Positions 43,235 to 52,186 of a DNA stretch of 64,000 bases are shown here, piece by piece (the stretch's first letter is position 1; each line of letters begins with the position of its first letter). Made by a program: the position numbers and the translations under genes. Under the pieces are notes generated by a model that worked only from the letters and a program-made list of their open reading frames with translations, did no database searches and had not been told where the DNA came from. This stretch comes from Neofamilia massiliensis (GTDB lineage: Bacteria > Bacillota > Clostridia > Tissierellales > Peptoniphilaceae): the NCBI RefSeq assembly GCF_001299475.1, contig NZ_CYUJ01000003.1:562409-626408 (forward strand), given 5' to 3'.

Positions 43235-43777
43235 ATGGATTTTGAAATTTATGGTGATTCAATAAGGGCAGGCTATGGCCTTGAGTATTTAGTTTATTGT
43301 GCTGAAGTCCCAGGCTTTGAAGTGAAAAATTTTGCCTACAACGGCGCCACTGTCTTTGACCTAGTAGAAGATGTCTACACAAAAGTTTCAAGAAAAAAAG
43401 CCCTGGCCCTAGTTGGCATTGGAGTCAATGACCTAATTTATGGCAGGGACCCTGACAGGGTTTTCGAAAGACTGGTCCAAGTTGTTTTAAGATTACAAGA
43501 CCTAGATAGAAAGGTTATTGTGGAAGCTCTTCTTCCTGTTAAGAAAAAATATTTTCTCTCTCTTTACAATTTTTCAGAAGCTGAAATTAATGAAAAGATT
43601 AAAAGGCTCAACGACCTAATAGAAAAAGGCGCCACATCCTATGCTTATTATTATCTTCCCTACGATTTTTCCAAGGAAGACCTTTCAACAAAAGATGGCC
43701 TCCACCCAGACGAAAGTGGCAATGACCAATTAAAAATTCAATTTAAAAATTTTATCAAGGACATAAAAATAAGCTAG
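43235..43777 (+). CDS. SGNH/GDSL hydrolase
   Basis: 180 residues, cytoplasmic, SGNH fold. Block I is YGDSIRAGYG with the nucleophile Ser9, block III is GIGVNDLIYG with the Asn, and block V is DGLHPDESG with the catalytic Asp and His. The oxyanion Gly of block II is in NFAYNGATV. These enzymes hydrolyse esters such as acetyl groups on sugars or lysophospholipids. The ribosome site (GGTGAT) is weak. Divergent from the racemase operon. No particular substrate is indicated by its neighbours. Confidence 0.85.
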   Translation: MDFEIYGDSIRAGYGLEYLVYCAEVPGFEVKNFAYNGATVFDLVEDVYTKVSRKKALALVGIGVNDLIYGRDPDRVFERLVQVVLRLQDLDRKVIVEALLPVKKKYFLSLYNFSEAEINEKIKRLNDLIEKGATSYAYYYLPYDFSKEDLSTKDGLHPDESGNDQLKIQFKNFIKDIKIS

Positions 43778-43800
43778 GATTTTTCTGCCTAGCTTTTTTA
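43769..43800. terminator. Terminator between the SGNH gene and pstB
   Basis: Perfect 8-bp stem AAGCTAGG (43771-43778) / CCTAGCTT (43788-43795) that overlaps the end of the hydrolase gene, with T tract to the right and A tract to the left: usable from both sides. Confidence 0.84.
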
Positions 43801-43832
43801 ATTCTAAATTTTTTTCTAATTCTAAATTTTTT

Positions 43833-44564
43833 CTATCCAAATAAACCACTTACATAGGCCTGGGTCTTTGGGTCCTTGGGCCTAGAAAATATTTCCTTAC
43901 TATCTCCATATTCAACTAACTTGCCATTGAGCATAAAGGCAGTTTTATCTGAAATCCTCTTGGCCTGTTGGAGATTGTGGGTGACAATTATTATCGCCAT
44001 TTCTTCTTTTAATTTTTCTAAAAGATCTTCTATTTTTTCTGTATTCATTACATCTAAACTAGAACAAGGCTCATCTAAGAGAAGGACTCTAGGATTTATT
44101 GCAATCGACCTAGCTATTGATAGTCTTTGTTGTTGACCTCCAGATAGGGCTGAAGCTTTTTTATTTAAGTCATCTTTCACTTCATCATAAAGGCCAACTT
44201 TTTTTATGGCTTCTATGGCCTTTTTTTTGTATTCTAAACCGTGGTACTTTAAAGCAATTTCTACATTTTCTCTTATAGATAGGGGAAAGGGAGTTGGCTC
44301 TTGGAAGACCATGCCAATTTGGGTTCTTAGTTGGTTGATGTCATAGGTCTCAATGTCTTTGCCTAAGTATAAAATTTCGCCATCATAGGACCCCTTTCTA
44401 TTTTGTAAAATTTTATTGAGGCTGACTAAGAGAGTAGTCTTCCCACAACCTGATGGCCCAATTAGGGCAGTTATTTTCATATCTTCAAAATCTATTGAAA
44501 AGTCATCTATTATTTTTTTCTTGCCATAATAAATATTTAAGTTTTTGCAACTAATAATAGTCAT
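43833..44564 (-). CDS. pstB: Phosphate ABC transporter ATP-binding protein
   Basis: 243 residues: Walker A GPSGCGKTT, Q-loop VFQEPTPFP typical of PstB, signature LSGGQQQRLSIARS, Walker B LLLDEPCSSLD, then H-loop THN. It powers the PstSCAB phosphate importer. I chose ATG 44564 since TTGGAGG is at the right distance; the longer 44576 start is that same TTG inside the ribosome site. Overlaps the pstA end by 14 bases. phoU does not follow; the convergent SGNH gene does. Confidence 0.94.
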   Translation of the reverse strand: MTIISCKNLNIYYGKKKIIDDFSIDFEDMKITALIGPSGCGKTTLLVSLNKILQNRKGSYDGEILYLGKDIETYDINQLRTQIGMVFQEPTPFPLSIRENVEIALKYHGLEYKKKAIEAIKKVGLYDEVKDDLNKKASALSGGQQQRLSIARSIAINPRVLLLDEPCSSLDVMNTEKIEDLLEKLKEEMAIIIVTHNLQQAKRISDKTAFMLNGKLVEYGDSKEIFSRPKDPKTQAYVSGLFG

Positions 44565-45381
44565 CTTTGCCTCCAATAATTAAGGATGTTGTGTTTACAA
44601 GTAATAAAACCAGCATTAGAACTAGGCCAGTTTTGTAGCCTTGGCTAGTTGATATGCCTTCGTTTATTAAAATATATAAATGATAAGGCAGAGCCATAAA
44701 AGGTTTTAGTAGGCCCTTGGGAAGTCCTGTGTGAATAACTGCTCCAGTAAGCATAATTGGCGCCGTTGCTCCCAAGGCCAAAGACCCTGCCAAACTTGCT
44801 GTTTGAATTATTTTATTTAAAAGACTTTTTAAAACTATATGCCTGATTATATACCCCTTGTCAATACCTAAGGCCAAGGCTGTTTGGATCTTGTCCTGGC
44901 TAAAGTTTATAAATAATTTTTCTAGTCTAATTTCTATAAAGGGGAAAATCATTATAGCCAGGGTTATAGATGCAGACAAGACAGACCTGCCTAGGCCTAA
45001 CTTATAAACTAAAAGAGTGTAGCCAAAAAGTCCTAGGACTATTGATGGAATTCCTGAAATACATTGGATTATTAGTCTCATTGTTGCCTTTAGTCTAGGC
45101 CTTTGAGAATAAAAAACTATATAGATACTAGTCATTAAAGCCAGAATTGTTGAAATAAAAGTAGCTATGAAAAATACTAAGAGAGATCCAACAAGGGCAG
45201 GAAAAACTCCTCCCTCCTTGCCTGGTGGCAGGCCTGAAGGAGATGAAAAAATAAAATCTGGACTTAGGCCTTGGTAGCCATTTATTACAAGTTTAGAGAA
45301 GAATATAAATAAAACTCCTAGAAACAAGGCCAAATTTAAAAATAATAAAAATTTAAAAAGCAGGTCCTTAAAATTTTTCAT
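44551..45381 (-). CDS. pstA: Phosphate ABC transporter permease PstA
   Basis: 276 residues, six helices, with the inner membrane EAA-type loop (LALGIDKGYIIRHIVLK) and the block ISGIPSIVLGLFGYTLLV conserved in PstA. Its start overlaps the pstC stop by one base. Together with PstC it forms the channel. Confidence 0.92.
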   Translation of the reverse strand: MKNFKDLLFKFLLFLNLALFLGVLFIFFSKLVINGYQGLSPDFIFSSPSGLPPGKEGGVFPALVGSLLVFFIATFISTILALMTSIYIVFYSQRPRLKATMRLIIQCISGIPSIVLGLFGYTLLVYKLGLGRSVLSASITLAIMIFPFIEIRLEKLFINFSQDKIQTALALGIDKGYIIRHIVLKSLLNKIIQTASLAGSLALGATAPIMLTGAVIHTGLPKGLLKPFMALPYHLYILINEGISTSQGYKTGLVLMLVLLLVNTTSLIIGGKDDYY

Positions 45382-46238
45382 CAGTTTTTGTCCCCTCCTA
45401 TTATAAATGAAAATAGAATATTGCTAACAATTGTTATAAGCATTAAAACTAAACCAGCAGCGTAAAGACTGTGGTAGTGGAGAGAATTTATTTCCACCAT
45501 GCCCATTTCAAGAGCAATTAGTGATGGAATTGTTTGGCCCTTGGTTAAAAGTCCTGGCATTATTGGAGCATTGCCTATGACCATCATAACTGCCATAGTT
45601 TCTCCAAAGGCCCTGCCAAGGCCTAAAATTAAACCTGCAAAAATATTTTTTAGAGAATCTCTTAAAACAAGGGTCTTTAAAAAGTATTCCTTTGAAAGGC
45701 CTAGGGACCTAAAGGACTCATAGTATTTCTTATAAGAGCCTTCCATTTTGTCAAAGGCAACTGAAGTTATATAGGGAATAATCATTAGACCTAGAAGAAT
45801 TCCTCCAGCTAAAACTGACTCGCCTGTTGGAAAATTAAACTTTTCTTCAAAAAATTTCACTAAGACAGTTAGGCCTAAAAATCCATAAACTACAGATGGA
45901 ATTCCTGCTAGAATGTTTAAAAGGTTATTTATGTATTTTTTCTTTTTTCTTGGGACATAGCCAACTATTAAAAGGCTAAGTAAAATTGAAACTGGTCCTG
46001 CTATGGCAACTGCTAAAAATGAAGTATAGACACTGGCTAAAATTATTCCTAAAAGCCCATATTTTAATTCTACTCCCACCCTCCAAATCTTGCCGCTAAT
46101 AAATTTAAAAATTCCTTGGTCCTTAAAAAAAGGCAGACTTTCTAAAATAATAAAAGCCAAGACTAAAAATAAAAGTGACAAAGAAAAAAAGGTAAAGATA
46201 GAGAGAACTGACTTAAAAATCTTATCATTTCTTCTCAT
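45381..46238 (-). CDS. pstC: Phosphate ABC transporter permease PstC
   Basis: 285 residues, six helices. ILAGIPSVVYGFLGLTVLV and the EAA loop SLGLSKEYFLKTLVLRDSLK with LGLGRAFGETMAVMMVIG are diagnostic of PstC. Second gene of the pst operon, 25 bases after pstS. Confidence 0.92.
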   Translation of the reverse strand: MRRNDKIFKSVLSIFTFFSLSLLFLVLAFIILESLPFFKDQGIFKFISGKIWRVGVELKYGLLGIILASVYTSFLAVAIAGPVSILLSLLIVGYVPRKKKKYINNLLNILAGIPSVVYGFLGLTVLVKFFEEKFNFPTGESVLAGGILLGLMIIPYITSVAFDKMEGSYKKYYESFRSLGLSKEYFLKTLVLRDSLKNIFAGLILGLGRAFGETMAVMMVIGNAPIMPGLLTKGQTIPSLIALEMGMVEINSLHYHSLYAAGLVLMLITIVSNILFSFIIGGDKN

Positions 46239-46263
46239 ATCCTTACCTCCTTCTAATAATATT

Positions 46264-47187
46264 TTATTTTACTGGAACAAATCCTAGGTCGTGTAAAATT
46301 GTTTCGCCCTTGTCTGATTTTACATAGTCCATAAAGCTTTGAGCTTCTGGAGAAAGTTCTCCTGTGTGAACAATTATTAATGGTCTTGAAATTATATAAG
46401 AACCATCAAGGATTGTTTCTTCAGTTGCTGGAACACCATTTACCTTAATAGGGAAAAGTTGGCCTTCATTTTGTTTTGAAACTCCATAAGAAGCATAGCC
46501 AATGGCGTTTTTGTTTTCAATAACCTTTTGAACTAAGGCTCCCATTGAAGGTGCTTGGATAACATCTTCTTTTACAGGAGTTTCTCCCATTATTGCCTTT
46601 TGGAAAACTTCATGGGCTCCACCGCCTAAGTCTCTAACAACTACAACTATTTCTTCTGCTGGAAGACTTGGGTCAAAGTCTGACCAAAGTTTGTATTCGC
46701 CAGAGAAAATCTTTTTGATTTCTTCACTTGATAGGTCATCAATCATGTCACAAATTGGGTTTTCTGGATTTACAGAAATTGTCAAAGCGTCAATACCAAT
46801 TTTATCAACTACTAGGTCTTGGATTTCTTTTTCGCTGTCCTTTAATTCACGAGCTAGCATACCAAAGTCTGCAGTTTTTTCTTGGATGGCCTTTATTCCT
46901 GCTCCAGAACCACCTGTTGCTACGTTAACTACAACTTCTTTGTCAGCAAAGGCAGGGTCAAGGTCGCTCCATTTTGGATAAGCTGCTTTAAAATCTTCTG
47001 TTACTGCTGAAACTACAGGTCCTAAAGTTGAAGAGCCTGCAAAAGATAATTCACCATTAAAGTCTGATGAACTTGTGCTTTCTGCTGCTGGTGTTTGGTT
47101 ATCAGCTGGTGCTTGATTGTCTGCTGGCTTATTACAACCAACTAGAACTAAAGACACAAGCAACAAAGTTAAAATAAATCTTTTCAT
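46264..47187 (-). CDS. pstS: Phosphate-binding lipoprotein PstS
   Basis: 307 residues. Lipobox LVGC (Cys18), a Gln/Pro/Asn-rich linker, then the periplasmic-binding fold with the phosphate loop SFAGSSTLGPVV near residue 50 and ATGGSGAGIKAI. It captures phosphate at the outer face for PstCAB. First gene of pstSCAB. An extended -10 promoter lies about 35 bases upstream; a PhoB/PhoP box is not clear to me. Confidence 0.93.
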   Translation of the reverse strand: MKRFILTLLLVSLVLVGCNKPADNQAPADNQTPAAESTSSSDFNGELSFAGSSTLGPVVSAVTEDFKAAYPKWSDLDPAFADKEVVVNVATGGSGAGIKAIQEKTADFGMLARELKDSEKEIQDLVVDKIGIDALTISVNPENPICDMIDDLSSEEIKKIFSGEYKLWSDFDPSLPAEEIVVVVRDLGGGAHEVFQKAIMGETPVKEDVIQAPSMGALVQKVIENKNAIGYASYGVSKQNEGQLFPIKVNGVPATEETILDGSYIISRPLIIVHTGELSPEAQSFMDYVKSDKGETILHDLGFVPVK

Positions 47188-47222
47188 AGTATCTTCCTTT
47201 CTAAATATACTTTATTCTTGCA

Positions 47223-47231
47223 ATTATACCA
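47223..47231 (-). promoter_or_regulatory. Extended -10 promoter of the pst operon
   Basis: On the minus strand TGGTATAAT (TATAAT at 47223-47228 with TG motif), 36 bases before the pstS ATG. The -35 region is weak, as expected if an activator such as PhoP/PhoB is needed. Confidence 0.5.
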
Positions 47232-47296
47232 CATATATTTTTAAATCAAAGATATCTATAGATTAATTAAATACAAGTCCATCATTTATAGATTTT

Positions 47297-48316
47297 CTAT
47301 TCTTCAAAGCCATTTGGATTGTTTTTTTGCCATCTCCATGAGTCCTCACACATATCGTCTATGCCAAGCTTAGCTTCCCAGCCTAAAACTTCTTTGGCCT
47401 TATCTGCCTTAGCGTAAGTTGTAGCTATGTCACCTGGCCTTCTTTCTACAATCTTGTATGGAATCTCTTTGCCAACTGCTTTTTCAAAGGCCCTTAATAC
47501 TTCTAAAACTGAATATCCCCTGCCTGTTCCTAAATTAATTATATCTAGGCCTGGATTTTTTTCTAAATATTCAACAGCCTTGACATGACCTTGGGCTAAA
47601 TCTACAACGTGAATGTAGTCTCTAACTCCTGTACCATCAACTGTGTCGTAGTCATCGCCATAGATACTTAAATATTCTAACTTGCCAACTGCGACTTGGG
47701 TTATATATGGCACTAGGTTGTTTGGAATGCCCTTAGGATCTTCGCCAATTTTTCCTGACTTGTGGGCGCCAATTGGATTAAAGTATCTTAGTAAAATTAT
47801 ATTCCACTTTGGATCGGCCTTGTAAAGGTCAACCATAATTTGTTCCATCATTGACTTAGACCAGCCGTAGGGATTTGTACACTCGCCTTTTGGAAAGTCT
47901 TCTGATATTGGCATGTGGTCTGGGCTGCCATAAACTGTAGCTGATGATGAGAAGATTATATTTTTTACATCTTCTGCTGCCATGGCCTCTAATAAACTTA
48001 AAGTTCCTGTTAGGTTGTTTGAATAGTATTCAAGAGGTTTTCTAACAGATTCGCCTACTGCCTTTAAGGCTGCACAGTGAATAACTGAGTCGATTTTTTC
48101 TTCTCTTAAAATCTTTTTCATTAGGTTGGTGTCGAGAATGTCGCCATCATAAAATTTTACTTTCTTGCCAGTAATTTCTTCAACTCTGTCTAAGGCAATT
48201 TTTGATGAGTTGTAAAGGTTGTCAACTACAACAACTTCATAGCCTGCTTCTAAAAGTTCTACTGCTATGTGGCTGCCTATATAGCCAGCTCCTCCTGTAA
48301 TTAGTACATTTGTCAT
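47297..48316 (-). CDS. galE: UDP-glucose 4-epimerase (possibly UDP-HexNAc 4-epimerase)
   Basis: 339 residues. NAD-binding GGAGYIGSHIAVELL at the N-terminus, Ser-Tyr-Lys catalytic set with SSSATVYGSP and YGWSK, and the family end GWEAKLGIDDMCED. GalE interconverts UDP-Glc/UDP-Gal and often UDP-GlcNAc/UDP-GalNAc. It is last in an operon after a nucleotidyltransferase and a NahK-type kinase, spaced by 4 bases, which points to N-acetylhexosamine salvage. Confidence 0.93.
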   Translation of the reverse strand: MTNVLITGGAGYIGSHIAVELLEAGYEVVVVDNLYNSSKIALDRVEEITGKKVKFYDGDILDTNLMKKILREEKIDSVIHCAALKAVGESVRKPLEYYSNNLTGTLSLLEAMAAEDVKNIIFSSSATVYGSPDHMPISEDFPKGECTNPYGWSKSMMEQIMVDLYKADPKWNIILLRYFNPIGAHKSGKIGEDPKGIPNNLVPYITQVAVGKLEYLSIYGDDYDTVDGTGVRDYIHVVDLAQGHVKAVEYLEKNPGLDIINLGTGRGYSVLEVLRAFEKAVGKEIPYKIVERRPGDIATTYAKADKAKEVLGWEAKLGIDDMCEDSWRWQKNNPNGFEE

Positions 48317-48320
48317 TGTC

Positions 48321-49433
48321 TTACTCCTTGTATTTGTTAACTATATCTAAAAGGACCTCCCAGTTTTTTTCCATGTCAGCAACTAATTTAAATTGGTTTC
48401 TGGCCCTGACTAAGTTGTGGTCAGGATAGGAAATTTTAAAATACTGGTCTCCTTGTAAATAGTCTGTTAAAAATCTTATTCCACATTCTAGGGTCATCAT
48501 CTTGGCCCCAGTTCTCAAATGATAAACTTCTAGATCTTCTAAACACGGTCCAGCTCCTTGTAAAAACCCCTTGCTAAAGGCTTCAAAGTATTCAAGATTT
48601 ACAAAAACCTTTTCTAAGTCAGCTTCATCTTCTAAGGCGTTAGAGGCTCCTGACCTAATTCCATCGCCAAAGTCATTCATACTTAGGCCTGGCATAATTG
48701 TGTCTAGGTCAATTACACATAAGGCCTTGTGACTTTGATCATCTAAGAGAATGTTGTTAAGTTTTGTGTCGTTGTGGGTTACCCTAAGAGGCACTAGTTT
48801 TTTTCTCTCTAGGTCCATAAAGGTCTTACAAAAGTCAGCTCTTGATAAAATAAAATCTGCCTCTTTTAAAACATTATCTCTTCTCTTGGCTGGATTTTCT
48901 TCCAGAGCTTTAATAAAGTTTTCCAGTCTCACTTCAGTGTTGTGAAAGTCTTTTATTGATTGGTGTAAACTTTCAGCTGGATAGTCAGATAGAAGCCTTT
49001 GAAAGTTTCCAAAGGCCAGGCCTGTTTGGTAGAGATCTTTGGCTCCACTTGCTTTTTCTAGGGCCAAAGAGTTTTCTATAAACTTATAGGCCCGCCAAAA
49101 GTCTCCTTTAGCATCTATATAAAAGGGTTTTTGGTCCTTGGTTAATAAAACCTGGAGCACTTCTCGATCAAGGTCTCCCTTGGCCTCTTGAACTTTTTTT
49201 CTAAGATGCTTAGTAACTCCAATAATATTTTCCATTAGCTCCTCAGGCCTTTTAAAAACTCCCTGGTTGACCCTTTGAAAAATATATTTTTGAATCTTTT
49301 CTTCATTTAAAAAACTTAGGACATAGGTGTCATTAATGTGACCTTGCTTGTTTATTTTTATATCAATAAGAGACCCAGGAAAATTGAAAACTCCAATGGT
49401 CTCTTGAAGGTCATCTATCTTACTTGTTTCCAT
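48321..49433 (-). CDS. nahK: NahK-type N-acetylhexosamine 1-kinase
   Basis: 370 residues, aminoglycoside phosphotransferase fold. The catalytic loop reads RVTHNDTKLNNILLDD and the metal site VIDLDTIMPGLSMNDFGD, both of which match NahK/LnpB-type kinases. The opening GHINDTYVLSF is the ATP loop. It makes GlcNAc/GalNAc-1-phosphate. It follows the nucleotidyltransferase by 1 base and precedes galE by 4. The galacto-N-biose phosphorylase found beside it in bifidobacteria is not in the window, so free GlcNAc/GalNAc is the likely substrate. Confidence 0.85.
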   Translation of the reverse strand: METSKIDDLQETIGVFNFPGSLIDIKINKQGHINDTYVLSFLNEEKIQKYIFQRVNQGVFKRPEELMENIIGVTKHLRKKVQEAKGDLDREVLQVLLTKDQKPFYIDAKGDFWRAYKFIENSLALEKASGAKDLYQTGLAFGNFQRLLSDYPAESLHQSIKDFHNTEVRLENFIKALEENPAKRRDNVLKEADFILSRADFCKTFMDLERKKLVPLRVTHNDTKLNNILLDDQSHKALCVIDLDTIMPGLSMNDFGDGIRSGASNALEDEADLEKVFVNLEYFEAFSKGFLQGAGPCLEDLEVYHLRTGAKMMTLECGIRFLTDYLQGDQYFKISYPDHNLVRARNQFKLVADMEKNWEVLLDIVNKYKE

Positions 49434-49434
49434 T

Positions 49435-50358
49435 TCATTTATCCCAAAGTTTTTCAGGATAAATTCCTCTTTCTTTTAGATTTTTTATTGCCTCAACTAC
49501 TAGGGGCTTGTCTTCCTTGTAGGTTACTCCATACCACTTTGATGGTGTCCTTAGAACCTTAACCCTTGCCCTTCCTTCTTTAATCATCCTGGCTAAAACC
49601 ATAGTTGGATAGTACTCCCACTTTAATGGATTTTCTTTAAGACCTTTTTCTAAAAATTCTGGAAATTCTTTATCCAGTTGGTCCATAAAAGTCTTTCGAA
49701 AGCCCCAAAGATTCATAGAAACAACTGTATCTTCTGGAAGCTCTTCCCAAGTTTCCCCTGAGTCTTCTGTAAATAAAATTTTGCCATCTTTTTTTATAAT
49801 TTCTTTTCTTTCAACAATATCCACAAGCTCTAACTTTGAATCTAGACTACAAACTCCCCTGGATACATCGCCGTTATCAGAAACAGTTTTTGCTAGCTCA
49901 TAGCCTACCATGGCATAGTCGTAGGAATCTTCTTTAGAATTTTCCATTAAATAGTCGTAGATTTTTATAAAAGACTCTTGGCCATAAAAGTCGTCTGCAT
50001 TTATTACAACAAAGGGCCCATCAACTAGGTCCTTGGCAGATAAAATTGCGTGGGCTGTGCCCCAAGGTTTTACCCTTCCCTCTGGAACTTCAAATCCTAA
50101 AGGCAGGTTATTTATATCTTGGAAGACATAGTGAACGTCAATGTGGTCTTTAATTTTATCGCCAACATTTTTTTCAAAGCTGTCTTTCATTTCTTCTTTT
50201 ATTACAAAGATAACTTTTTCAAAGCCTGCTTGTTTGGCATCATAAATTGAAAAGTCCATAATTATCTGACCTTGGTCGTCTATTGGTTCAATTTGTTTTA
50301 GGCCTCCAAAACGGGACCCCATGCCAGCTGCCATAACAATTAAAACTGGTTTTTTCAT
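49435..50358 (-). CDS. Sugar-1-phosphate nucleotidyltransferase
   Basis: 307 residues with the nucleotidyltransferase opening LIVMAAGMGSRFGGLKQ, then VVINADDFYG for metal and nucleotide binding. It would charge a hexosamine-1-phosphate with UTP, giving UDP-HexNAc for GalE. I start at ATG 50358; a GTG six bases earlier (50364) is also possible, since the AGAGAG site could serve either. First gene of the nucleotidyltransferase-nahK-galE operon. The exact sugar is inferred from the kinase. Confidence 0.84.
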   Translation of the reverse strand: MKKPVLIVMAAGMGSRFGGLKQIEPIDDQGQIIMDFSIYDAKQAGFEKVIFVIKEEMKDSFEKNVGDKIKDHIDVHYVFQDINNLPLGFEVPEGRVKPWGTAHAILSAKDLVDGPFVVINADDFYGQESFIKIYDYLMENSKEDSYDYAMVGYELAKTVSDNGDVSRGVCSLDSKLELVDIVERKEIIKKDGKILFTEDSGETWEELPEDTVVSMNLWGFRKTFMDQLDKEFPEFLEKGLKENPLKWEYYPTMVLARMIKEGRARVKVLRTPSKWYGVTYKEDKPLVVEAIKNLKERGIYPEKLWDK

Positions 50359-50523
50359 TTTCACTCTCTTTCTTATTTGTCTAAAACTCTTGTCTTTTAC
50401 TTCTTACTCTTGACCTAATTATAACACATGCCTAGCAGATGATAAATAACTTTGACCTAGGCTGAATTTCTTTGAAGGATATTTTGTTTCTTAATACGAT
50501 CAAAGATTTTTTAAAAATTTTTC

Positions 50524-50552
50524 TTGCAATTAAAAGTCCTTTGACTTATAAT
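50524..50552 (+). promoter_or_regulatory. Promoter of the amino-acid ABC transporter operon
   Basis: TTGCAA (50524-50529), 17 bases, TATAAT (50547-50552), giving a leader of about 80 bases before the start codon at 50637. Confidence 0.6.
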
Positions 50553-50636
50553 TGATTTTAAAAATATTTATTATAATCCTATTTTAGTTGAAATTTAAAG
50601 AATTTTGTCTTTTATAGGGTGATGGAGGTAAAGAAA

Positions 50637-51458
50637 ATGAAAAAAACTGTAAGTATTTTACTGGTCCTCGTCTTAGCCCTTGGCCTAGGTGGCTGTTCTA
50701 ACGGTAGCAGTCAAACAAGTGAAGGCGCAGGCCCAAAGACAATTGAAAGAATAAAGGAAAATGGAAAGATAGTTTTAGGCACATCTGCTGACTACCCACC
50801 CTTTGAATGGATCTCCCACGAAAATGGAGAAGAGTATGTTGGCGTTGATATTGAAATCGCAAAAAAAATTGCAGAAGACCTGGGAGTTGACTTAGAAATT
50901 AAAAACATGGCCTATGAAGGCCTAATTGCTTCACTGGCAGTTGGCGATGTTGATATAGTTATTGCAGGTATGGCAGCAACAGATGAAAAGAAAGAACAAG
51001 TTGATTTTTCCGATTCCTACTTCCAAGGAGGTCAAGTTCTTTTAGTCCTAGAAGAAAACAAGGACAAGTACACTTCCTTTGCTGACTTAGAAGGAGCAAA
51101 AATTGGAACTCAATTAGGGTCAACCCAACAAGACCTGGCTCAAGAAAAATTTGGAGACAGTGTCTTTGGCTACGACCTAAACAATGTGCTTATTGAACAG
51201 CTAAAAAACAAATCTATAGACGCAGCCTTTTTATCAGAAGTACCTGCCAAGGAGTTTGCAAAAATTACTCCAGGCCTAGCCATAGTTGATCTTGCAGATG
51301 TTGAAGACGAACCTGGCTTTGCAGTTGCCTTAAATAAAAACCAAGAGGACTTAAGAGATAAAATTTCTCAAAGTCTAGCTGACTTAAAAGATTCTGGCCA
51401 AATAGAAAAATGGCTAGATGAGTATATAGAACTTTCAAGCACCACTGCTGGAAATTAA
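50637..51458 (+). CDS. Amino-acid ABC transporter substrate-binding lipoprotein
   Basis: 273 residues. Lipoprotein signal with LGGC lipobox near residue 21, then the SBP_bac_3 fold: GKIVLGTSADYPPFEW, VGVDIEIAKKIAEDLG and the hinge block GAKIGTQLGSTQQDLA. Family members bind polar or basic amino acids, or cystine. I chose ATG 50637 with GGAGG upstream; the 50619 start has no site. A terminator-like hairpin separates it from the permease, which would give more binding protein than channel. Confidence 0.9.
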   Translation: MKKTVSILLVLVLALGLGGCSNGSSQTSEGAGPKTIERIKENGKIVLGTSADYPPFEWISHENGEEYVGVDIEIAKKIAEDLGVDLEIKNMAYEGLIASLAVGDVDIVIAGMAATDEKKEQVDFSDSYFQGGQVLLVLEENKDKYTSFADLEGAKIGTQLGSTQQDLAQEKFGDSVFGYDLNNVLIEQLKNKSIDAAFLSEVPAKEFAKITPGLAIVDLADVEDEPGFAVALNKNQEDLRDKISQSLADLKDSGQIEKWLDEYIELSSTTAGN

Positions 51459-51468
51459 AATTTCATAG

Positions 51469-51496
51469 TCCCTAGTTAAAGCTAGGGATTTTTTTT
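51469..51496 (+). terminator. Intra-operon hairpin between binding protein and permease genes
   Basis: Perfect 7-bp stem TCCCTAG (51469-51475) / CTAGGGA (51482-51488), six-base loop, then eight T residues, 10 bases after the stop. Probably a leaky terminator that lowers transporter expression relative to the binding protein. Confidence 0.8.
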
Positions 51497-51508
51497 AAAG
51501 GAGATCTT

Positions 51509-52186
51509 ATGAATTTTATAGAAAAACAAATGGCTTTCTTATCTAAATACGGCCCAGCTTATTTAAAAGGCGCCCTTACTACCTTAGAACTTTCCTTAGT
51601 TGGAGTTGTTCTTGGACTTAGCCTGGGCATAGTCCTAGCCCTAATGAAAATTTCAAAGAAGAAGGTCTTAAATTTTATTTCCTCTGCCTATATAGAAATA
51701 GTTAGGGGAACGCCAATGCTTGTACAAATTATGATTGTCTACTTTGGCCTCAAACAAATTATTCCAGACTCTCTAGGATTTTTAAAGGCGCCAATGTTTC
51801 TCTGCTCCCTTTCAATATCCCTAAATTCTGCAGCCTATGTAGCAGAAATTATTAGGTCGGGAATTAATTCTGTTGACAAGGGCCAAATGGAAGCAGCTAG
51901 GTCCTTGGGCCTAAGTCACAAGCTGGCTATGAAGAAGATAATTCTTCCCCAGGCTATAAAAAATATTTTGCCATCCTTAGTCAACGAGTTTATAACCCTA
52001 ATAAAAGAATCTTCTATTACCTATACAGTAGGTGTGGCAGAGCTAATGTATGTAGGAAAAAATATTTCCACATCCACTTTTGAATTTACTAAACCCTTTG
52101 TCTATGCAGCCTTAATTTATTTTATAATGACCTTTTCCCTATCAAAGGCAATGGGTCTTTTAGAAAGGAGACTGGCCAATGATTAA
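51509..52186 (+). CDS. Amino-acid ABC transporter permease (HisM/GlnP type)
   Basis: 225 residues, about five helices, with the opening [20 protein letters not shown] and EAA loop [20 protein letters not shown]. It forms the channel, likely as a homodimer, with the ATPase gene overlapping by 8 bases. The ribosome site AAAGGAGA is right after the hairpin. Confidence 0.91.
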   Translation: MNFIEKQMAFLSKYGPAYLKGALTTLELSLVGVVLGLSLGIVLALMKISKKKVLNFISSAYIEIVRGTPMLVQIMIVYFGLKQIIPDSLGFLKAPMFLCSLSISLNSAAYVAEIIRSGINSVDKGQMEAARSLGLSHKLAMKKIILPQAIKNILPSLVNEFITLIKESSITYTVGVAELMYVGKNISTSTFEFTKPFVYAALIYFIMTFSLSKAMGLLERRLAND

